From Coriobacteriia bacterium (GTDB lineage: Bacteria > Actinomycetota > Coriobacteriia > Anaerosomatales > Anaerosomataceae), in contig JAFGVD010000044.1 in assembly GCA_016938135.1 (NCBI GenBank), positions 1 to 64,000 on the forward strand: DNA of 64,000 bases, written 5' to 3'. Of the stretch, positions 20,545 to 29,637 are shown piece after piece (positions within the stretch are counted from its first letter, which is position 1; each line of letters begins with the position of its first letter). The notes under the pieces are model-generated. The model was given only the letters and a program-made list of their open reading frames with translations. It did no database searches and was not told the origin of the DNA. Both the position numbers and the translations under genes were made by a program.

Positions 20545-21435
20545 CTACTCCGTTGCCTGGTCCTGCACCGCGAAACCAGGAGCGTTCTTGCCGTAGCCAT
20601 CGCCGGCGCGCGGCGGGATCGACGCGGCCCTTCCGTGAATGTCGATGCAGTTCTGAGGGCATACCGACACACATGTACCGCACGCGGTGCACTTCTCGTA
20701 GTCGATAACGGCAAGTGCGTCGATCACGTGGATCGCATCAGCCGGACAGGCGCGCTCGCACTTCTTGCATGCGATACAACATGCCGAACACGCGGCCTTA
20801 CGGTCTTTGATCTTGTCATGAGCATTGCAGCGAACAGCCACCGGGGCGTTCTCGGGAACCAGACTAAGAAGTCCGACACCTCCGCGGGGGCAGTTGTGAA
20901 CGCAGATCCCACAGCCGGTGCAGGCATCAAGATCGATGACCGGCAGACCACGCTCGTCCATGGCGATCGCGTCGAACGGACACGCCTCGACACAATCCCC
21001 GTAACCGAGACACCCGGCGGTGCACACGAGTGAACCGCCCGCAAGACGGGCCACAGCCGCACACGACTGGACCCCGCCATACTCGTACGCACGCTCGGCT
21101 TTGTTCCCGCCACCACACGCGCGTACCGACACGGCCGACGCAACGGCACATGCCTCCGCGCCCATCAATACCGCGATGCTGTCGGCGCAGCTCTGACCAC
21201 CGGCCACGCAGGCATTCACCGGCAGTGTTCCTTCAACGATCCCTTCGGCCACCGCGAAGCAGGAGGGATTACCGCATGCTCCGCAGTTAGAACCCGGGAG
21301 TATCGCCGCCACAGCCTCCACGCGGGGGTCTACCTCGACATAGAAGCGACGAGCCGCAGTGGAGAGCACCGCGGACGTGATCAAGCCCAAGGCACTGAGC
21401 GTCAAGACGGCCTTCAGTATGAGCATCAGATCCAC
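20545..21435 (-). CDS. rnfB: Rnf complex subunit B (polyferredoxin)
   Basis: This subunit takes electrons from reduced ferredoxin into the Rnf complex. The 296-residue protein has an N-terminal membrane helix and a [4Fe-4S] motif CGACGNPSC (about residue 50). Four ferredoxin-type clusters follow: CLGYGDCVEACP, CTGCGICVHNCP, CIACKKCERACP and CTACGTCVSVCP. The cluster-rich layout is that of clostridial RnfB. The start is a GTG at 21435, five bases after GGAG. It is the last rnf gene of a C-D-G-E-A-B order. Confidence 0.94.
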   Translation of the reverse strand: MDLMLILKAVLTLSALGLITSAVLSTAARRFYVEVDPRVEAVAAILPGSNCGACGNPSCFAVAEGIVEGTLPVNACVAGGQSCADSIAVLMGAEACAVASAVSVRACGGGNKAERAYEYGGVQSCAAVARLAGGSLVCTAGCLGYGDCVEACPFDAIAMDERGLPVIDLDACTGCGICVHNCPRGGVGLLSLVPENAPVAVRCNAHDKIKDRKAACSACCIACKKCERACPADAIHVIDALAVIDYEKCTACGTCVSVCPQNCIDIHGRAASIPPRAGDGYGKNAPGFAVQDQATE

Positions 21436-21444
21436 AGTATCTCC

Positions 21445-22071
21445 TTACAGCCCGAACCAGCCGGCGATTCCGACATAGGCGAGCGAAAGCAGTCCGGCAG
21501 TAATGAACGCCATAGGGTTGCCCTTCATGACTTTGGGCACGGGTGCGATGTCCAGCCGCTCCCGTAGCGCCGCGAAGGAGATGAGGGCGAACCCGAAGCC
21601 GGCGGAGACTCCGAGCGTGTAGATGAGTGCTTCACCCAGGCCCAGAGAAGCCCCCAGGTCGATGTTCATCTTGAAGAACCCCGGCTTCGCAGCTTCGGTA
21701 GCAGTCGCGAGCACAGCACAGTTGGTTGTGATCAACGGAAGGTAGATGCCCATGGCCCGATACAGCACCGGGCTCACCTTGCGCATGTACATCTCAACGA
21801 ACTGCACGAGAGACGCGATTATGAGGATGAACGCTGGGATGTACAGGAACTCGCCCACCCCGAGCGGTTCCAGCAGGAACGTCCAAACCACCCACGTTGA
21901 CGTGGATGCAAGCGTCATGACGAACACAACCGCAAGACTCATGCCCAGGGAGGTCTCGAAATTGCCCGAGACGCCGAAGAACGGACACAGACCGATGAAC
22001 CTAGTCAGCAAGATGTTATTGATCAGTGCAGCCCCGATGAAGAGCAGCGCCAGTTGCCCCACTGTGCTCAT
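21445..22071 (-). CDS. rnfA: Rnf complex subunit A
   Basis: This 208-residue integral membrane subunit has six hydrophobic segments and pairs with RnfE to hold a membrane [2Fe-2S] cluster. The landmarks are NNILLTRFIGLCPFFGVS near the start and ITTNCAVLATA in the middle, each with the conserved cysteine. The ATG overlaps rnfE by 4 bp. Confidence 0.95.
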   Translation of the reverse strand: MSTVGQLALLFIGAALINNILLTRFIGLCPFFGVSGNFETSLGMSLAVVFVMTLASTSTWVVWTFLLEPLGVGEFLYIPAFILIIASLVQFVEMYMRKVSPVLYRAMGIYLPLITTNCAVLATATEAAKPGFFKMNIDLGASLGLGEALIYTLGVSAGFGFALISFAALRERLDIAPVPKVMKGNPMAFITAGLLSLAYVGIAGWFGL

Positions 22072-22700
22072 GACGTCACCGCCTTCCTGCGCTTCTCGGC
22101 GCGCTCACCGAGCGCACGCGTGATGGCGATCATGAATCCGAAGATGAAGAAGGCTCCTGGGAACAGAAGCACCAGTCCGGGCGGCGCGTATCCGGACGGC
22201 AGCCCGATCAACGTGGCATCGAACATTACGATCTTCCCGGTGCCGAGGAGTTCCCTGATGAACGCAAGAGCGACGATGACGATCCAGTAACCCACGCCCA
22301 TCCCGAGACCGTCCGCAATGGCCAGTCCCACCTTGTTGTGATAGGCGAATGCCTCAGCGCGTCCGAGGATGGCGCAGTTCACGACTATAAGCGGTATCCA
22401 GATACCCAGGAACTGGTAGATCCCGGGCATAAACGCCTTCATCGTGAGGTCCACGATGGTCACAAAGGACGCGATGATCACGATGAAGATGGGGATGCGC
22501 ACCTCGTTGGGAATGAGCTTGCGGAACGCGCTGATGATCGCGTTGCTCATGGTGAGCACGAAGATCACCGCAAGACCCATGAACAGAGCGCCCTGGACCT
22601 GCGTCGATACTGCCAGCGTGGCGCACAGACCGATCATGAGGACCGTGAGTGGGTTCTCGATGGAAAGACCCTGCTTGAACGTCTTAATCCAATCACCCAT
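22068..22700 (-). CDS. rnfE: Rnf complex subunit E
   Basis: This 210-residue membrane subunit is homologous to RnfA with inverted topology. It begins with the conserved ENPLTVLMIGLCATLAVST, and IPLIVVNCAILGRAEAFA lies in the middle, again with the two cluster cysteines. The gene is two bases after rnfG and overlaps rnfA by 4 bp. Confidence 0.95.
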   Translation of the reverse strand: MGDWIKTFKQGLSIENPLTVLMIGLCATLAVSTQVQGALFMGLAVIFVLTMSNAIISAFRKLIPNEVRIPIFIVIIASFVTIVDLTMKAFMPGIYQFLGIWIPLIVVNCAILGRAEAFAYHNKVGLAIADGLGMGVGYWIVIVALAFIRELLGTGKIVMFDATLIGLPSGYAPPGLVLLFPGAFFIFGFMIAITRALGERAEKRRKAVTS

Positions 22701-22702
22701 CG

Positions 22703-23287
22703 CTACTCACCTCCCGCAAGATCGGACAGCACATCCGTATAGATGCGCCCACCTGCTTCAACGCCGTTCCGGACACCGCGAGAGGACTTGGTTGAGCCGC
22801 TGATCGTGTCCAGCTCCTTCATGTCGGCGGAGTCAAAGCCCTCGGGCAGCTGCTTGAACTGCTCAAGGAACCACTCCTCGCTCTGCACTTTGGTGCCCAA
22901 CCCCGGCGTCTCGCTCATGGTGAGGATTGTGACACCCGTGACTTTACCGGTGCTATCCAATCCCAAAACCAGCTCGATAGGACCGCCATATCCACGCCCG
23001 GCAACACGCAGCCCCCAACCGACTAGACTGCCGTCCGCCGATACCGCCCGATAGACAGCTGAGCAATCGACATCATCGGCGGCCGTTTGTGCGGCTTCCA
23101 AAACACCCGATCCTGCGTCCACGAACTCCGCCGCATCCGGCAGCACCGTCTTCAGCGAGTTCTCCTCGGCCAGACGGACCTGCTCGGCGATACGGTCTTT
23201 GGTTGCAAGGTATGTGACCGCAAGACCGCCTGCCGCGACCACGCAAGTCACGACAACCGCGATGATGAGCCTGAACGACTTACCCAT
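22703..23287 (-). CDS. rnfG: Rnf complex subunit G (covalent FMN)
   Basis: This 194-residue protein has one N-terminal membrane helix (about 7-28) and an extracytoplasmic FMN-binding domain. The flavinylation motif reads DTISGSTKSSRGV, with the acceptor threonine in SGST, a variant of the usual SGAT. ApbE would attach the FMN; no apbE is in the window. It overlaps rnfD by 8 bp. Confidence 0.93.
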   Translation of the reverse strand: MGKSFRLIIAVVVTCVVAAGGLAVTYLATKDRIAEQVRLAEENSLKTVLPDAAEFVDAGSGVLEAAQTAADDVDCSAVYRAVSADGSLVGWGLRVAGRGYGGPIELVLGLDSTGKVTGVTILTMSETPGLGTKVQSEEWFLEQFKQLPEGFDSADMKELDTISGSTKSSRGVRNGVEAGGRIYTDVLSDLAGGE

Positions 23288-24287
23288 TGCGCTTCACCCA
23301 CCCGAAAACACGTGGCCTGAACACACGGTCCAGCAGAGGTGCGATACCGTTCATGAACAGGATCGCAAAGGTGGTCGCCTCGGGCATCGAACCGTAGAAA
23401 CGGCCCACCGCGTTGAGTACTCCACAACCGATACCGTAGGCAAGCCGGGCGTTCTTCGCCATAGGCGATGAGACGTAGTCTGTAGCCATGAAAAAGGCTC
23501 CCAGCAAAACGCCACCGGCGATGATGTTGAATATGGGATCAGAGCCGAAGGCCCACGAAAGCAGACCCATGGCGCCTATGTAGCCCGCAGGGATCCGCCA
23601 GTCGATGATGCCTTTGAACAGCAAGACCATACCGCCCAGTATGAGCAGCGCTGCAGACACCTCGCCAAGAGAGCCCTCCAGGTTGCGCCACAGCAATGGC
23701 TGGTACTGCGCAGCAAGGTCAAAACCGTATGCTCCCCCGGCGGCCCTGTCAGCCGCCGCAACAGCCAGTCGGGTAGCACCTGTTATGGCGTCATATCCAC
23801 CGGTAGCTGCGATATCAAGGGTCTTAAACCAGCCCCTGCCCGGAGCGGAGGCCATGACTCCCGCCCATGAGACCAGAACGAAGGCTCGCCCCACGAGAGC
23901 GGGGTTGAACAGGTTGAAGCCAAGACCGCCGAATATCATCTTGCCCAGGGCTATGGCGATGAAGCCGGCCGCTACCGTGATCCACCAGGGTGTCATCGGC
24001 GGCATGCTCATCGCCAGCAGAACACCGGTCACAAGAGCGCTGCCGTCAGTGAGCGTCTGACGCTTCTTGGCTATCGCATTCCATGCACCCTCGGTGATGA
24101 GCGTTGAGCCCGCTGCGAGCGCGAACATGCGGATCGCGGGCAGGCCCATGCTGATGCATGCCCAGACCGCTGCCGGGGCGAGCGCGATGACCACCCAGAG
24201 CATGATCCCGCTGCACGTCGTGGTCGATGAGATCTGAGGCGAGCCGGTAACGACCGGCTTGCGTTCTGCTGTCATCTCAGGACTCAC
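23280..24287 (-). CDS. rnfD: Rnf complex subunit D (covalent FMN, membrane)
   Basis: This 335-residue subunit has about nine hydrophobic segments and belongs to the RnfD/NqrB family, which carries a covalent FMN and is part of the ion path. The likely flavinylation site is the threonine in DAITGATRLA. I choose the GTG at 24287, which overlaps the rnfC stop as GTGA and follows GGGGG by seven bases; the ATG at 24275 is the alternative. Confidence 0.93.
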   Translation of the reverse strand: MSPEMTAERKPVVTGSPQISSTTTCSGIMLWVVIALAPAAVWACISMGLPAIRMFALAAGSTLITEGAWNAIAKKRQTLTDGSALVTGVLLAMSMPPMTPWWITVAAGFIAIALGKMIFGGLGFNLFNPALVGRAFVLVSWAGVMASAPGRGWFKTLDIAATGGYDAITGATRLAVAAADRAAGGAYGFDLAAQYQPLLWRNLEGSLGEVSAALLILGGMVLLFKGIIDWRIPAGYIGAMGLLSWAFGSDPIFNIIAGGVLLGAFFMATDYVSSPMAKNARLAYGIGCGVLNAVGRFYGSMPEATTFAILFMNGIAPLLDRVFRPRVFGWVKRNG

Positions 24288-25588
24288 GGCTTCACCCCCT
24301 TTGTAAGTGCGGCAGCCTTGGCAATGCGGATCAGCTGCACCAGCGGACGCTTGGTCGGGCACACGAAGGAACAACAACCGCACTCGATACAGTCGAGCGG
24401 GTTGAAGCGACCGGCCCCATTCCAGTCCTGACGGGCCGAGTAGTTGCCGATCGCATAGGGCTGCAGAAACATCGGGCACGCCTCGGAACAACGACCACAC
24501 CGGATACACGCCTGGTCGTCCTCCACCAGGGGCGACGCCTCCTGCGGCGTCAGGACGACGATGCCTGATGTCCCCTTGGCGACCGGAACGTCCAAAGACG
24601 CCAACGCCGGACCGGTCATTGGGCCACCGGCTATGATCCTGCCGACCTCACCGACGGTACCGCCCGCATGCTCTATCAGGTCGGAGATAAGCGTGCCGAG
24701 AAGCACCCGGTAGTTGCCCGGACGCTTCACAGCTCCCGTTACGGTCACGATGCGCTCCGTGAGCGGCTTGCCCGTATCGATGGCGTCGGCGATAGCTGCC
24801 GCTGTGGCCACGTTGTGCACAAGCGCACCCGTCGCCGCAGGCAGCTTGCCGTGCGGGACCTCTTTGGCAAGGATCGCCCATATGAGCTGCTTCTCTGCAC
24901 CTTGAGGGTATCTGGTGGGCAGCGCCCGCACCTCAACGGTCCCGGGAGCGGCAGCACGCAGCGCCTCGATAGCGTCTTGCTTGTTGTCTTCCACGCAGAT
25001 GACGATTCGAGAGGCACCGATCAGCTCGGCGATCTTCTGAGCGCCATCGATGACTCGCGACGGAGTCTCCAGCATCAGCCTGTGGTCGCACGTGAGAAAG
25101 GGCTCACACTCACAGCCGTTGAGTATGACCGTGTTGACGGGTGTATCAGCCGGAGGAGACAGTTTCACGGTGGTAGGGAACGTGGCGCCGCCCATACCCA
25201 CGACCCCGGCTGCGCGAACTGCAGACTTGGGGTCGTCGGCCTCGACACGGAGGAAAGACCCGAGGTCTTGCTCCGCATCGGGCTTGATGGTCACCGCGGT
25301 CACGCGTGACCCCGCCGCGGTAAGGCAGGGAGCGATTGCGGTCACTTCACCATCGACAGGACTGTGCACGGGTGCACTCACGAAGGCGTCTACCGAGCCG
25401 ATGACTTCACCCCGGCTCACATGCTGGCCCACTTCCACGATCGGAGCGCACGGCGCGCCGAGGTGCTGGCTCATCGGTAGAACGAGCCGCGACGGAACCG
25501 GCATCCATTCGACTGGACTGCCGGCAGTAGCCGCCTTACGATCCGGCGGATGGATACCGCCCTTAAACGCGCCCTTCGCCAAATCCAC
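24284..25588 (-). CDS. rnfC: Rnf complex subunit C (NADH-binding)
   Basis: This cytoplasmic subunit passes electrons to NAD+. The 434-residue protein has an N-terminal RnfC barrel domain (about 5-110), a Rossmann-like NADH/FMN domain (about 115-290, GMGGATFPTTVKLSPP), an SLBB-type segment, and two [4Fe-4S] motifs near residues 365 and 405 (CIRCGRCSEACP, CIECGCCSFVCP). It is the first gene of the rnf operon and stands directly downstream of the hydrogenase terminator. Confidence 0.94.
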   Translation of the reverse strand: MDLAKGAFKGGIHPPDRKAATAGSPVEWMPVPSRLVLPMSQHLGAPCAPIVEVGQHVSRGEVIGSVDAFVSAPVHSPVDGEVTAIAPCLTAAGSRVTAVTIKPDAEQDLGSFLRVEADDPKSAVRAAGVVGMGGATFPTTVKLSPPADTPVNTVILNGCECEPFLTCDHRLMLETPSRVIDGAQKIAELIGASRIVICVEDNKQDAIEALRAAAPGTVEVRALPTRYPQGAEKQLIWAILAKEVPHGKLPAATGALVHNVATAAAIADAIDTGKPLTERIVTVTGAVKRPGNYRVLLGTLISDLIEHAGGTVGEVGRIIAGGPMTGPALASLDVPVAKGTSGIVVLTPQEASPLVEDDQACIRCGRCSEACPMFLQPYAIGNYSARQDWNGAGRFNPLDCIECGCCSFVCPTKRPLVQLIRIAKAAALTKGVKP

Positions 25589-25651
25589 TACCCCCTATCA
25601 CCGGACCGGACCATCGGTCAGACTCACTTCGTCGATTCGACGTCCGTTCCT

Positions 25652-25688
25652 GCAAACACGAACGCCGCCGTCCGTGAACGGCGGCGTT
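25652..25688 (-). terminator. Terminator between hydA and rnfC
   Basis: AACGCCGCCG (25661-25670) and CGGCGGCGTT (25679-25688) form a perfect 10-bp stem with an 8-base loop. On the minus strand CGTGTTTGC follows. It is 14 bp past the hydA stop. The T tract is short, so termination may be partial and rnf could be co-transcribed. Confidence 0.65.
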
Positions 25689-25702
25689 GTGACGGTCAAC
25701 GG

Positions 25703-26965
25703 TCAGTGTACCGAGCAAGACAAGCAGAGGTCGTATGCACGAACCAGTTCCTCCACTTGAAGGATGAACTCGTCATGCGGCAAACCCGCCACAGTCGGTG
25801 CGAATGCCCGCATGTCAGCGTCGAGGTTCCCGAGATTCTGAGCCGTTGGAGTGATGATGTCTCCAGACAGCACGAACCCGTCATCATCAAGCGTGTAGCT
25901 GTGATACACGGTACCCCGGGGAGCCTCCGTGGCTCCAACGCCGAATCCTGCCCTCACCTCGTACTTGACCGGGGTACTGGTCCCACCCTCAGCGACAAGA
26001 CGGTCGCAGTACACCGCGCAACGCTCACAGGCATCGATCAACTCGATCGCCTGGCACACGTTGTTCAAGAAGGTGTTCTTCCCGACTGCACCCGTGCTAA
26101 GAGACGCAAGCGCCTCCGCGGCACGCGGCATGAGCTGTTTGCCCGACAGATTGACCCGGGCGATCGCTCCTGTCATGAACGAGCGACCATCAGACGTGCT
26201 GTGCTTGGCGTTGCTGTGACCCACGACCTGCTCATCGATGAAGGCACGGTACTCTTGGACCGGGCGGTTCCACCCGGCCTCAAGCGCTGCGGTGTTGCCG
26301 TCATAGACCGCATACTCCTCGGTGTCAGCCAACGCCAGCATTTCACACGATGAGGCGAACTCCGGGACATCGAACGAGTCGAACAACTGCGCTGTCACAA
26401 CTGCATCGTCCACGAGCGCGAGCAGTCTGTCGCGGAAGGCTTCAAGCTCGTCAGCACCCGGCTCATGTGTGAACCCGCCAACAACAGCCGTCACCGGATG
26501 AACCGGACGCCCTCCAACGAGAGTGCAAAGCTCGTTGCCCGCCTTCTTGATCTTCAGTGCCCGCTCAAGGACATCGGGATGCGTTTCTGCCAGGGGAAAC
26601 ACGCTCGGCAGACCGAGAAAGTCCGGTGCCGAGAAGATATAGAGATGCGTGGCATGGTTCTGCAGATAGGATCCGTATACGAGCAGCTTGCGAAGCAGCT
26701 TGGTGCGCTCGCTAACCTGAATGCCCAACGCGTCCTCGATCGCTTTCAGCGACGTCACCGCATGGTTGGGCGAACAGATGCCACAGATGCGACTGGTGAC
26801 AAGCGAGACCTCATCGAACCGGCGGCCAACGACCATCGGCTCAAAAAAGCGAGCAGGCTCGATGATCTCCATGTGGACGTCTTTGACTGTCGAACCTTCA
26901 AGCTCGACGTGGATCGTCCCATGACCTTCGATACGCGCAACGTGTTCTACGGTGATGATGCTCAT
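25703..26965 (-). CDS. hydA: Group 3b-like [NiFe] hydrogenase large (alpha) subunit
   Basis: This subunit carries the NiFe(CN)2CO site of a soluble, probably NAD(P)-linked hydrogenase. The 420-residue protein has the L1/L2 motif RICGICSPNH near residue 61 and the C-terminal motif DLCLSCSVH. The stop codon follows this last histidine directly, so the precursor lacks the C-terminal peptide that a maturation endopeptidase normally removes. The four-gene order beta-gamma-delta-alpha matches the archaeal HydBGDA (sulfhydrogenase) arrangement. The ATG overlaps hydD by 4 bp. Confidence 0.9.
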   Translation of the reverse strand: MSIITVEHVARIEGHGTIHVELEGSTVKDVHMEIIEPARFFEPMVVGRRFDEVSLVTSRICGICSPNHAVTSLKAIEDALGIQVSERTKLLRKLLVYGSYLQNHATHLYIFSAPDFLGLPSVFPLAETHPDVLERALKIKKAGNELCTLVGGRPVHPVTAVVGGFTHEPGADELEAFRDRLLALVDDAVVTAQLFDSFDVPEFASSCEMLALADTEEYAVYDGNTAALEAGWNRPVQEYRAFIDEQVVGHSNAKHSTSDGRSFMTGAIARVNLSGKQLMPRAAEALASLSTGAVGKNTFLNNVCQAIELIDACERCAVYCDRLVAEGGTSTPVKYEVRAGFGVGATEAPRGTVYHSYTLDDDGFVLSGDIITPTAQNLGNLDADMRAFAPTVAGLPHDEFILQVEELVRAYDLCLSCSVH

Positions 26966-27705
26966 CGGACGCCCTCCCGGACCGCGTTGTACAGATCGAA
27001 GCGACGATCCAATTCGTTCGGATCGAATCCTTTGCTGGCAAGCACTTTGCGAGCCGCATCGAAATTGGCGTCAGGAGCCAGTCCACGACATCCGGTGCAA
27101 GGACGACCGAGACTCGGGCACTTCGCCCCACAACCCGTCCGCGTCACAAGTCCAAGACAGATCTCGCCGCGGTCAAGCAGGCAGACATTCTCCTTGGTCT
27201 TGCACACCGCACACATCGGATCGCCCGGCAGCGGGTCCGCAAGACCCTGAAGCGCTTTTGACAGGACGGCAAGGAACTCATCGGTGTCGATGGGACAACC
27301 CGGGACCTGATAATCGACGTCGATCACAGAGTGAACCGGGCCCGGTGCACACCGCCCCCGTGCGACATCGGATCCCTCCCCGTACACAGCGCTGTAGGCT
27401 GCATCGAGGTCACAGCGGTTCGCGAGCGCAGGAATACCGCCCGTGTGGGCGCATGTCCCGATCGTCATGACGACCGAAGCCGTCTTTCTCAGTCGCTTCA
27501 GCAGCTCGACGTGCTCCAGGGTGGTGACAGCACCTTCTACTACCGCGATGTCGTACTCAGCGGGCATGTGCCCGGACGATGCGAGCTGCCAATACCCGAG
27601 GTCGATCACATCCAGCATCTCCAGCAGGTGATCTTCGATGTTGGTTATCTGGACCTGGCAGCCAAAATCACTGGCGAGACCTACAACCACTACACGAGGC
27701 GCCAA
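26962..27705 (-). CDS. hydD: Group 3b-like [NiFe] hydrogenase small (delta) subunit
   Basis: This 247-residue electron-transfer subunit carries Fe-S clusters next to the NiFe site. The usual first proximal-cluster motif CxxC reads S-D-F-G-C here (GLASDFGCQVQ), so the first cysteine is an aspartate. The remaining cysteines are present: GTCAHTGG, VPGCP, then CAVCKTKENVC and CGAKCPSLGRPCTGC for the other clusters. The start is a TTG at 27705, directly after the hydG stop and eight bases after AGGAGG. Confidence 0.88.
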   Translation of the reverse strand: MAPRVVVVGLASDFGCQVQITNIEDHLLEMLDVIDLGYWQLASSGHMPAEYDIAVVEGAVTTLEHVELLKRLRKTASVVMTIGTCAHTGGIPALANRCDLDAAYSAVYGEGSDVARGRCAPGPVHSVIDVDYQVPGCPIDTDEFLAVLSKALQGLADPLPGDPMCAVCKTKENVCLLDRGEICLGLVTRTGCGAKCPSLGRPCTGCRGLAPDANFDAARKVLASKGFDPNELDRRFDLYNAVREGVR

Positions 27706-28572
27706 CTATATCGCCTCCTGTAGGTTCATAGCTTCCCAATAACTGAACACCGGACCATCGATACATGCGTACTGGTGACCCACGCCGCAATGACCGCACT
27801 TTCCGATGCCGCACTTCATCCTTCGCTCGAATGACATGTAGATCTTGTCGACATCCATGTTCTTCTTGCGCATCTCTTCGATCACGTACTTGTACATGAC
27901 CGGGGGTCCGCAGATGGCACCGTAAGTACAATCAGGATCGACGTCGACCTGATCGAACAGCTTGGTCACGACTCCGACCGGACCGTCCCATGTGTCATCA
28001 GACTCATCAACGGTCAGCATCAAGTCAAAATCCTCCCGATGCTTCCACATATCGAACTGATGGCGGAAGAGCACCTCACCCGGGTTCTTCGCTCCATACA
28101 TGATCGTGACTTTTCCGAATTCATGTCGCTCATCGTGAATGTGATTGATCAAGGACTTAAGCGGTGCGATCCCTAACCCGCCGGCGACCAGCAGAATATC
28201 GTTGCCCTTCATCTGCTCGAACGGAAAACCGCGTCCAAGCGGGCCACGAAGACCAACGATATCTCCGCACTGCTTCTTATGAAGAGCACCTGTCACATCG
28301 CCTGTGTTACGAACACACAGCTCGATGAAGCCCTGCTTGCTGGGAGCCGACGAAATCGAGATCGGAGCCTCGCCCACACCGAATATGGATATCTCAGCGA
28401 ACTGACCGGCGTGGAACTTGAAAGCCTCCCTTACCTCAGGGTCGATCAGACGGAGTTCGAAGAGCTTCTCTTTCTCCGTGAGATCTTGGATGGAGGTGAT
28501 CCTGGCCGGCCAGGGACGATAGGCATTGCCCACACCGTCGCACGCGCACTCATCCACACGTATGTCATTCAT
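27706..28572 (-). CDS. hydG: Hydrogenase gamma subunit, FAD/NAD(P)-binding oxidoreductase
   Basis: This 288-residue protein of the ferredoxin-NADP reductase superfamily links the hydrogenase to NAD(P). It has an FAD-binding barrel (about 20-110, FKFHAGQFAEISIFG), a nucleotide-binding domain (about 115-235, LLVAGGLGIAPLKSLI) and a C-terminal [2Fe-2S] motif CGIGKCGHCGVGHQYAC. It overlaps hydB by 4 bp. The sequence resembles HydG of Pyrococcus and the AsrB-type sulfite reductase subunit. Confidence 0.9.
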   Translation of the reverse strand: MNDIRVDECACDGVGNAYRPWPARITSIQDLTEKEKLFELRLIDPEVREAFKFHAGQFAEISIFGVGEAPISISSAPSKQGFIELCVRNTGDVTGALHKKQCGDIVGLRGPLGRGFPFEQMKGNDILLVAGGLGIAPLKSLINHIHDERHEFGKVTIMYGAKNPGEVLFRHQFDMWKHREDFDLMLTVDESDDTWDGPVGVVTKLFDQVDVDPDCTYGAICGPPVMYKYVIEEMRKKNMDVDKIYMSFERRMKCGIGKCGHCGVGHQYACIDGPVFSYWEAMNLQEAI

Positions 28573-29591
28573 CGAGACCCCCCAGCCTGCAGCGCTTCAA
28601 TGACCTTGACGGGGCTGATCCCGGATGGACAAGCAAGCGTACAACGCCCACATCCGACACAAAGGACCCGCTCAAACTTGGACAGATAGCCCCAGTACTT
28701 GTGGTAGTAGCGGTACTTCAGGCGGCTCGAGCGGTCCTCTCGGAAGTTCTGTCCATGTGCTACAGCGGCGAATTCCTTGAACTGACAAGAGTCCCAGGTG
28801 CGGACGCGAGCGCCTGACTTCTGATCGACCTCGAGTCTGTCCTTGACGTCGAAGCAGTAGCAGGTCGGGCACACCATCGAGCACGCCCCGCATGACAAGC
28901 ACTCGCTGCCGAAGTCGTCCCACACGGGACTATCGAACTTGGCATCGAGCAACACCGGCAGCTGCGCAGTGTCCACATTGTTCGAGAAGCCCTGCTTGAA
29001 CTCATGCACGACCTGCTGGAAATCGGCTGTGTCCTTCTCGGTCACGGCCCGGCTGTCCACGTGCCTGTCCAGGACCTCCGCCCCTTTGACCGTTCGTAGC
29101 GACGCGTAGTAGCGATCGCCAAGATCGGTGAGGAAGATATCAAAGCCCCAATGGACCTCGTCGGTGTCCCACACGTTGCAGAAGCACGTCGGCGAAGGCG
29201 TGCATGACATTCCCACGATCAGCGTGTTATCCCGACGGGCCTTGTAGTACGGATCGACGTGGCCCTGCAAGAAAACGTTGTCCAGCAGCAACAGCGAATT
29301 GATGTCACACGGATGCAAGCCGAACAGGACACGCGGAGACGCAACCACGGTATCATCGGTGACTTCTTCATCGGCACAATTGAAGTGCATCATCGTCTCC
29401 TCCGGTGGCATGAGCCACTTCTTCGGAGGAAGGAGCGTCGTATCATAGTCCAGACGGATCTGCGAAGGATCCGAGATAGGCGCGAAGACGAATCGGCCAT
29501 CCTTCTCGATCGGTCCGATGACCTCATGGTCGGACGATAGTCCGGCGATGAGATCCGGCAGGCGCTCCTTATCCACTACACGAAAGAACAT
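28569..29591 (-). CDS. hydB: Hydrogenase beta subunit, 4Fe-4S dicluster protein
   Basis: This 340-residue protein of the HydB/AsrA type carries two [4Fe-4S] clusters between the FAD subunit and the hydrogenase small subunit. The motifs are CLSCGACSMVCPTCYC near residue 225 and CVGCGRCTLACPSG near residue 310. The N-terminal region contains LFGLHPCDINSLLLLD and the MSCTPSPTCFC segment. It is the first gene of the hydBGDA operon. Confidence 0.88.
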   Translation of the reverse strand: MFFRVVDKERLPDLIAGLSSDHEVIGPIEKDGRFVFAPISDPSQIRLDYDTTLLPPKKWLMPPEETMMHFNCADEEVTDDTVVASPRVLFGLHPCDINSLLLLDNVFLQGHVDPYYKARRDNTLIVGMSCTPSPTCFCNVWDTDEVHWGFDIFLTDLGDRYYASLRTVKGAEVLDRHVDSRAVTEKDTADFQQVVHEFKQGFSNNVDTAQLPVLLDAKFDSPVWDDFGSECLSCGACSMVCPTCYCFDVKDRLEVDQKSGARVRTWDSCQFKEFAAVAHGQNFREDRSSRLKYRYYHKYWGYLSKFERVLCVGCGRCTLACPSGISPVKVIEALQAGGSR

Positions 29592-29637
29592 CGAGGCCCC
29601 CTCACGCGGGTCATGAAAGCCAACGGTCGGTCCGGAT

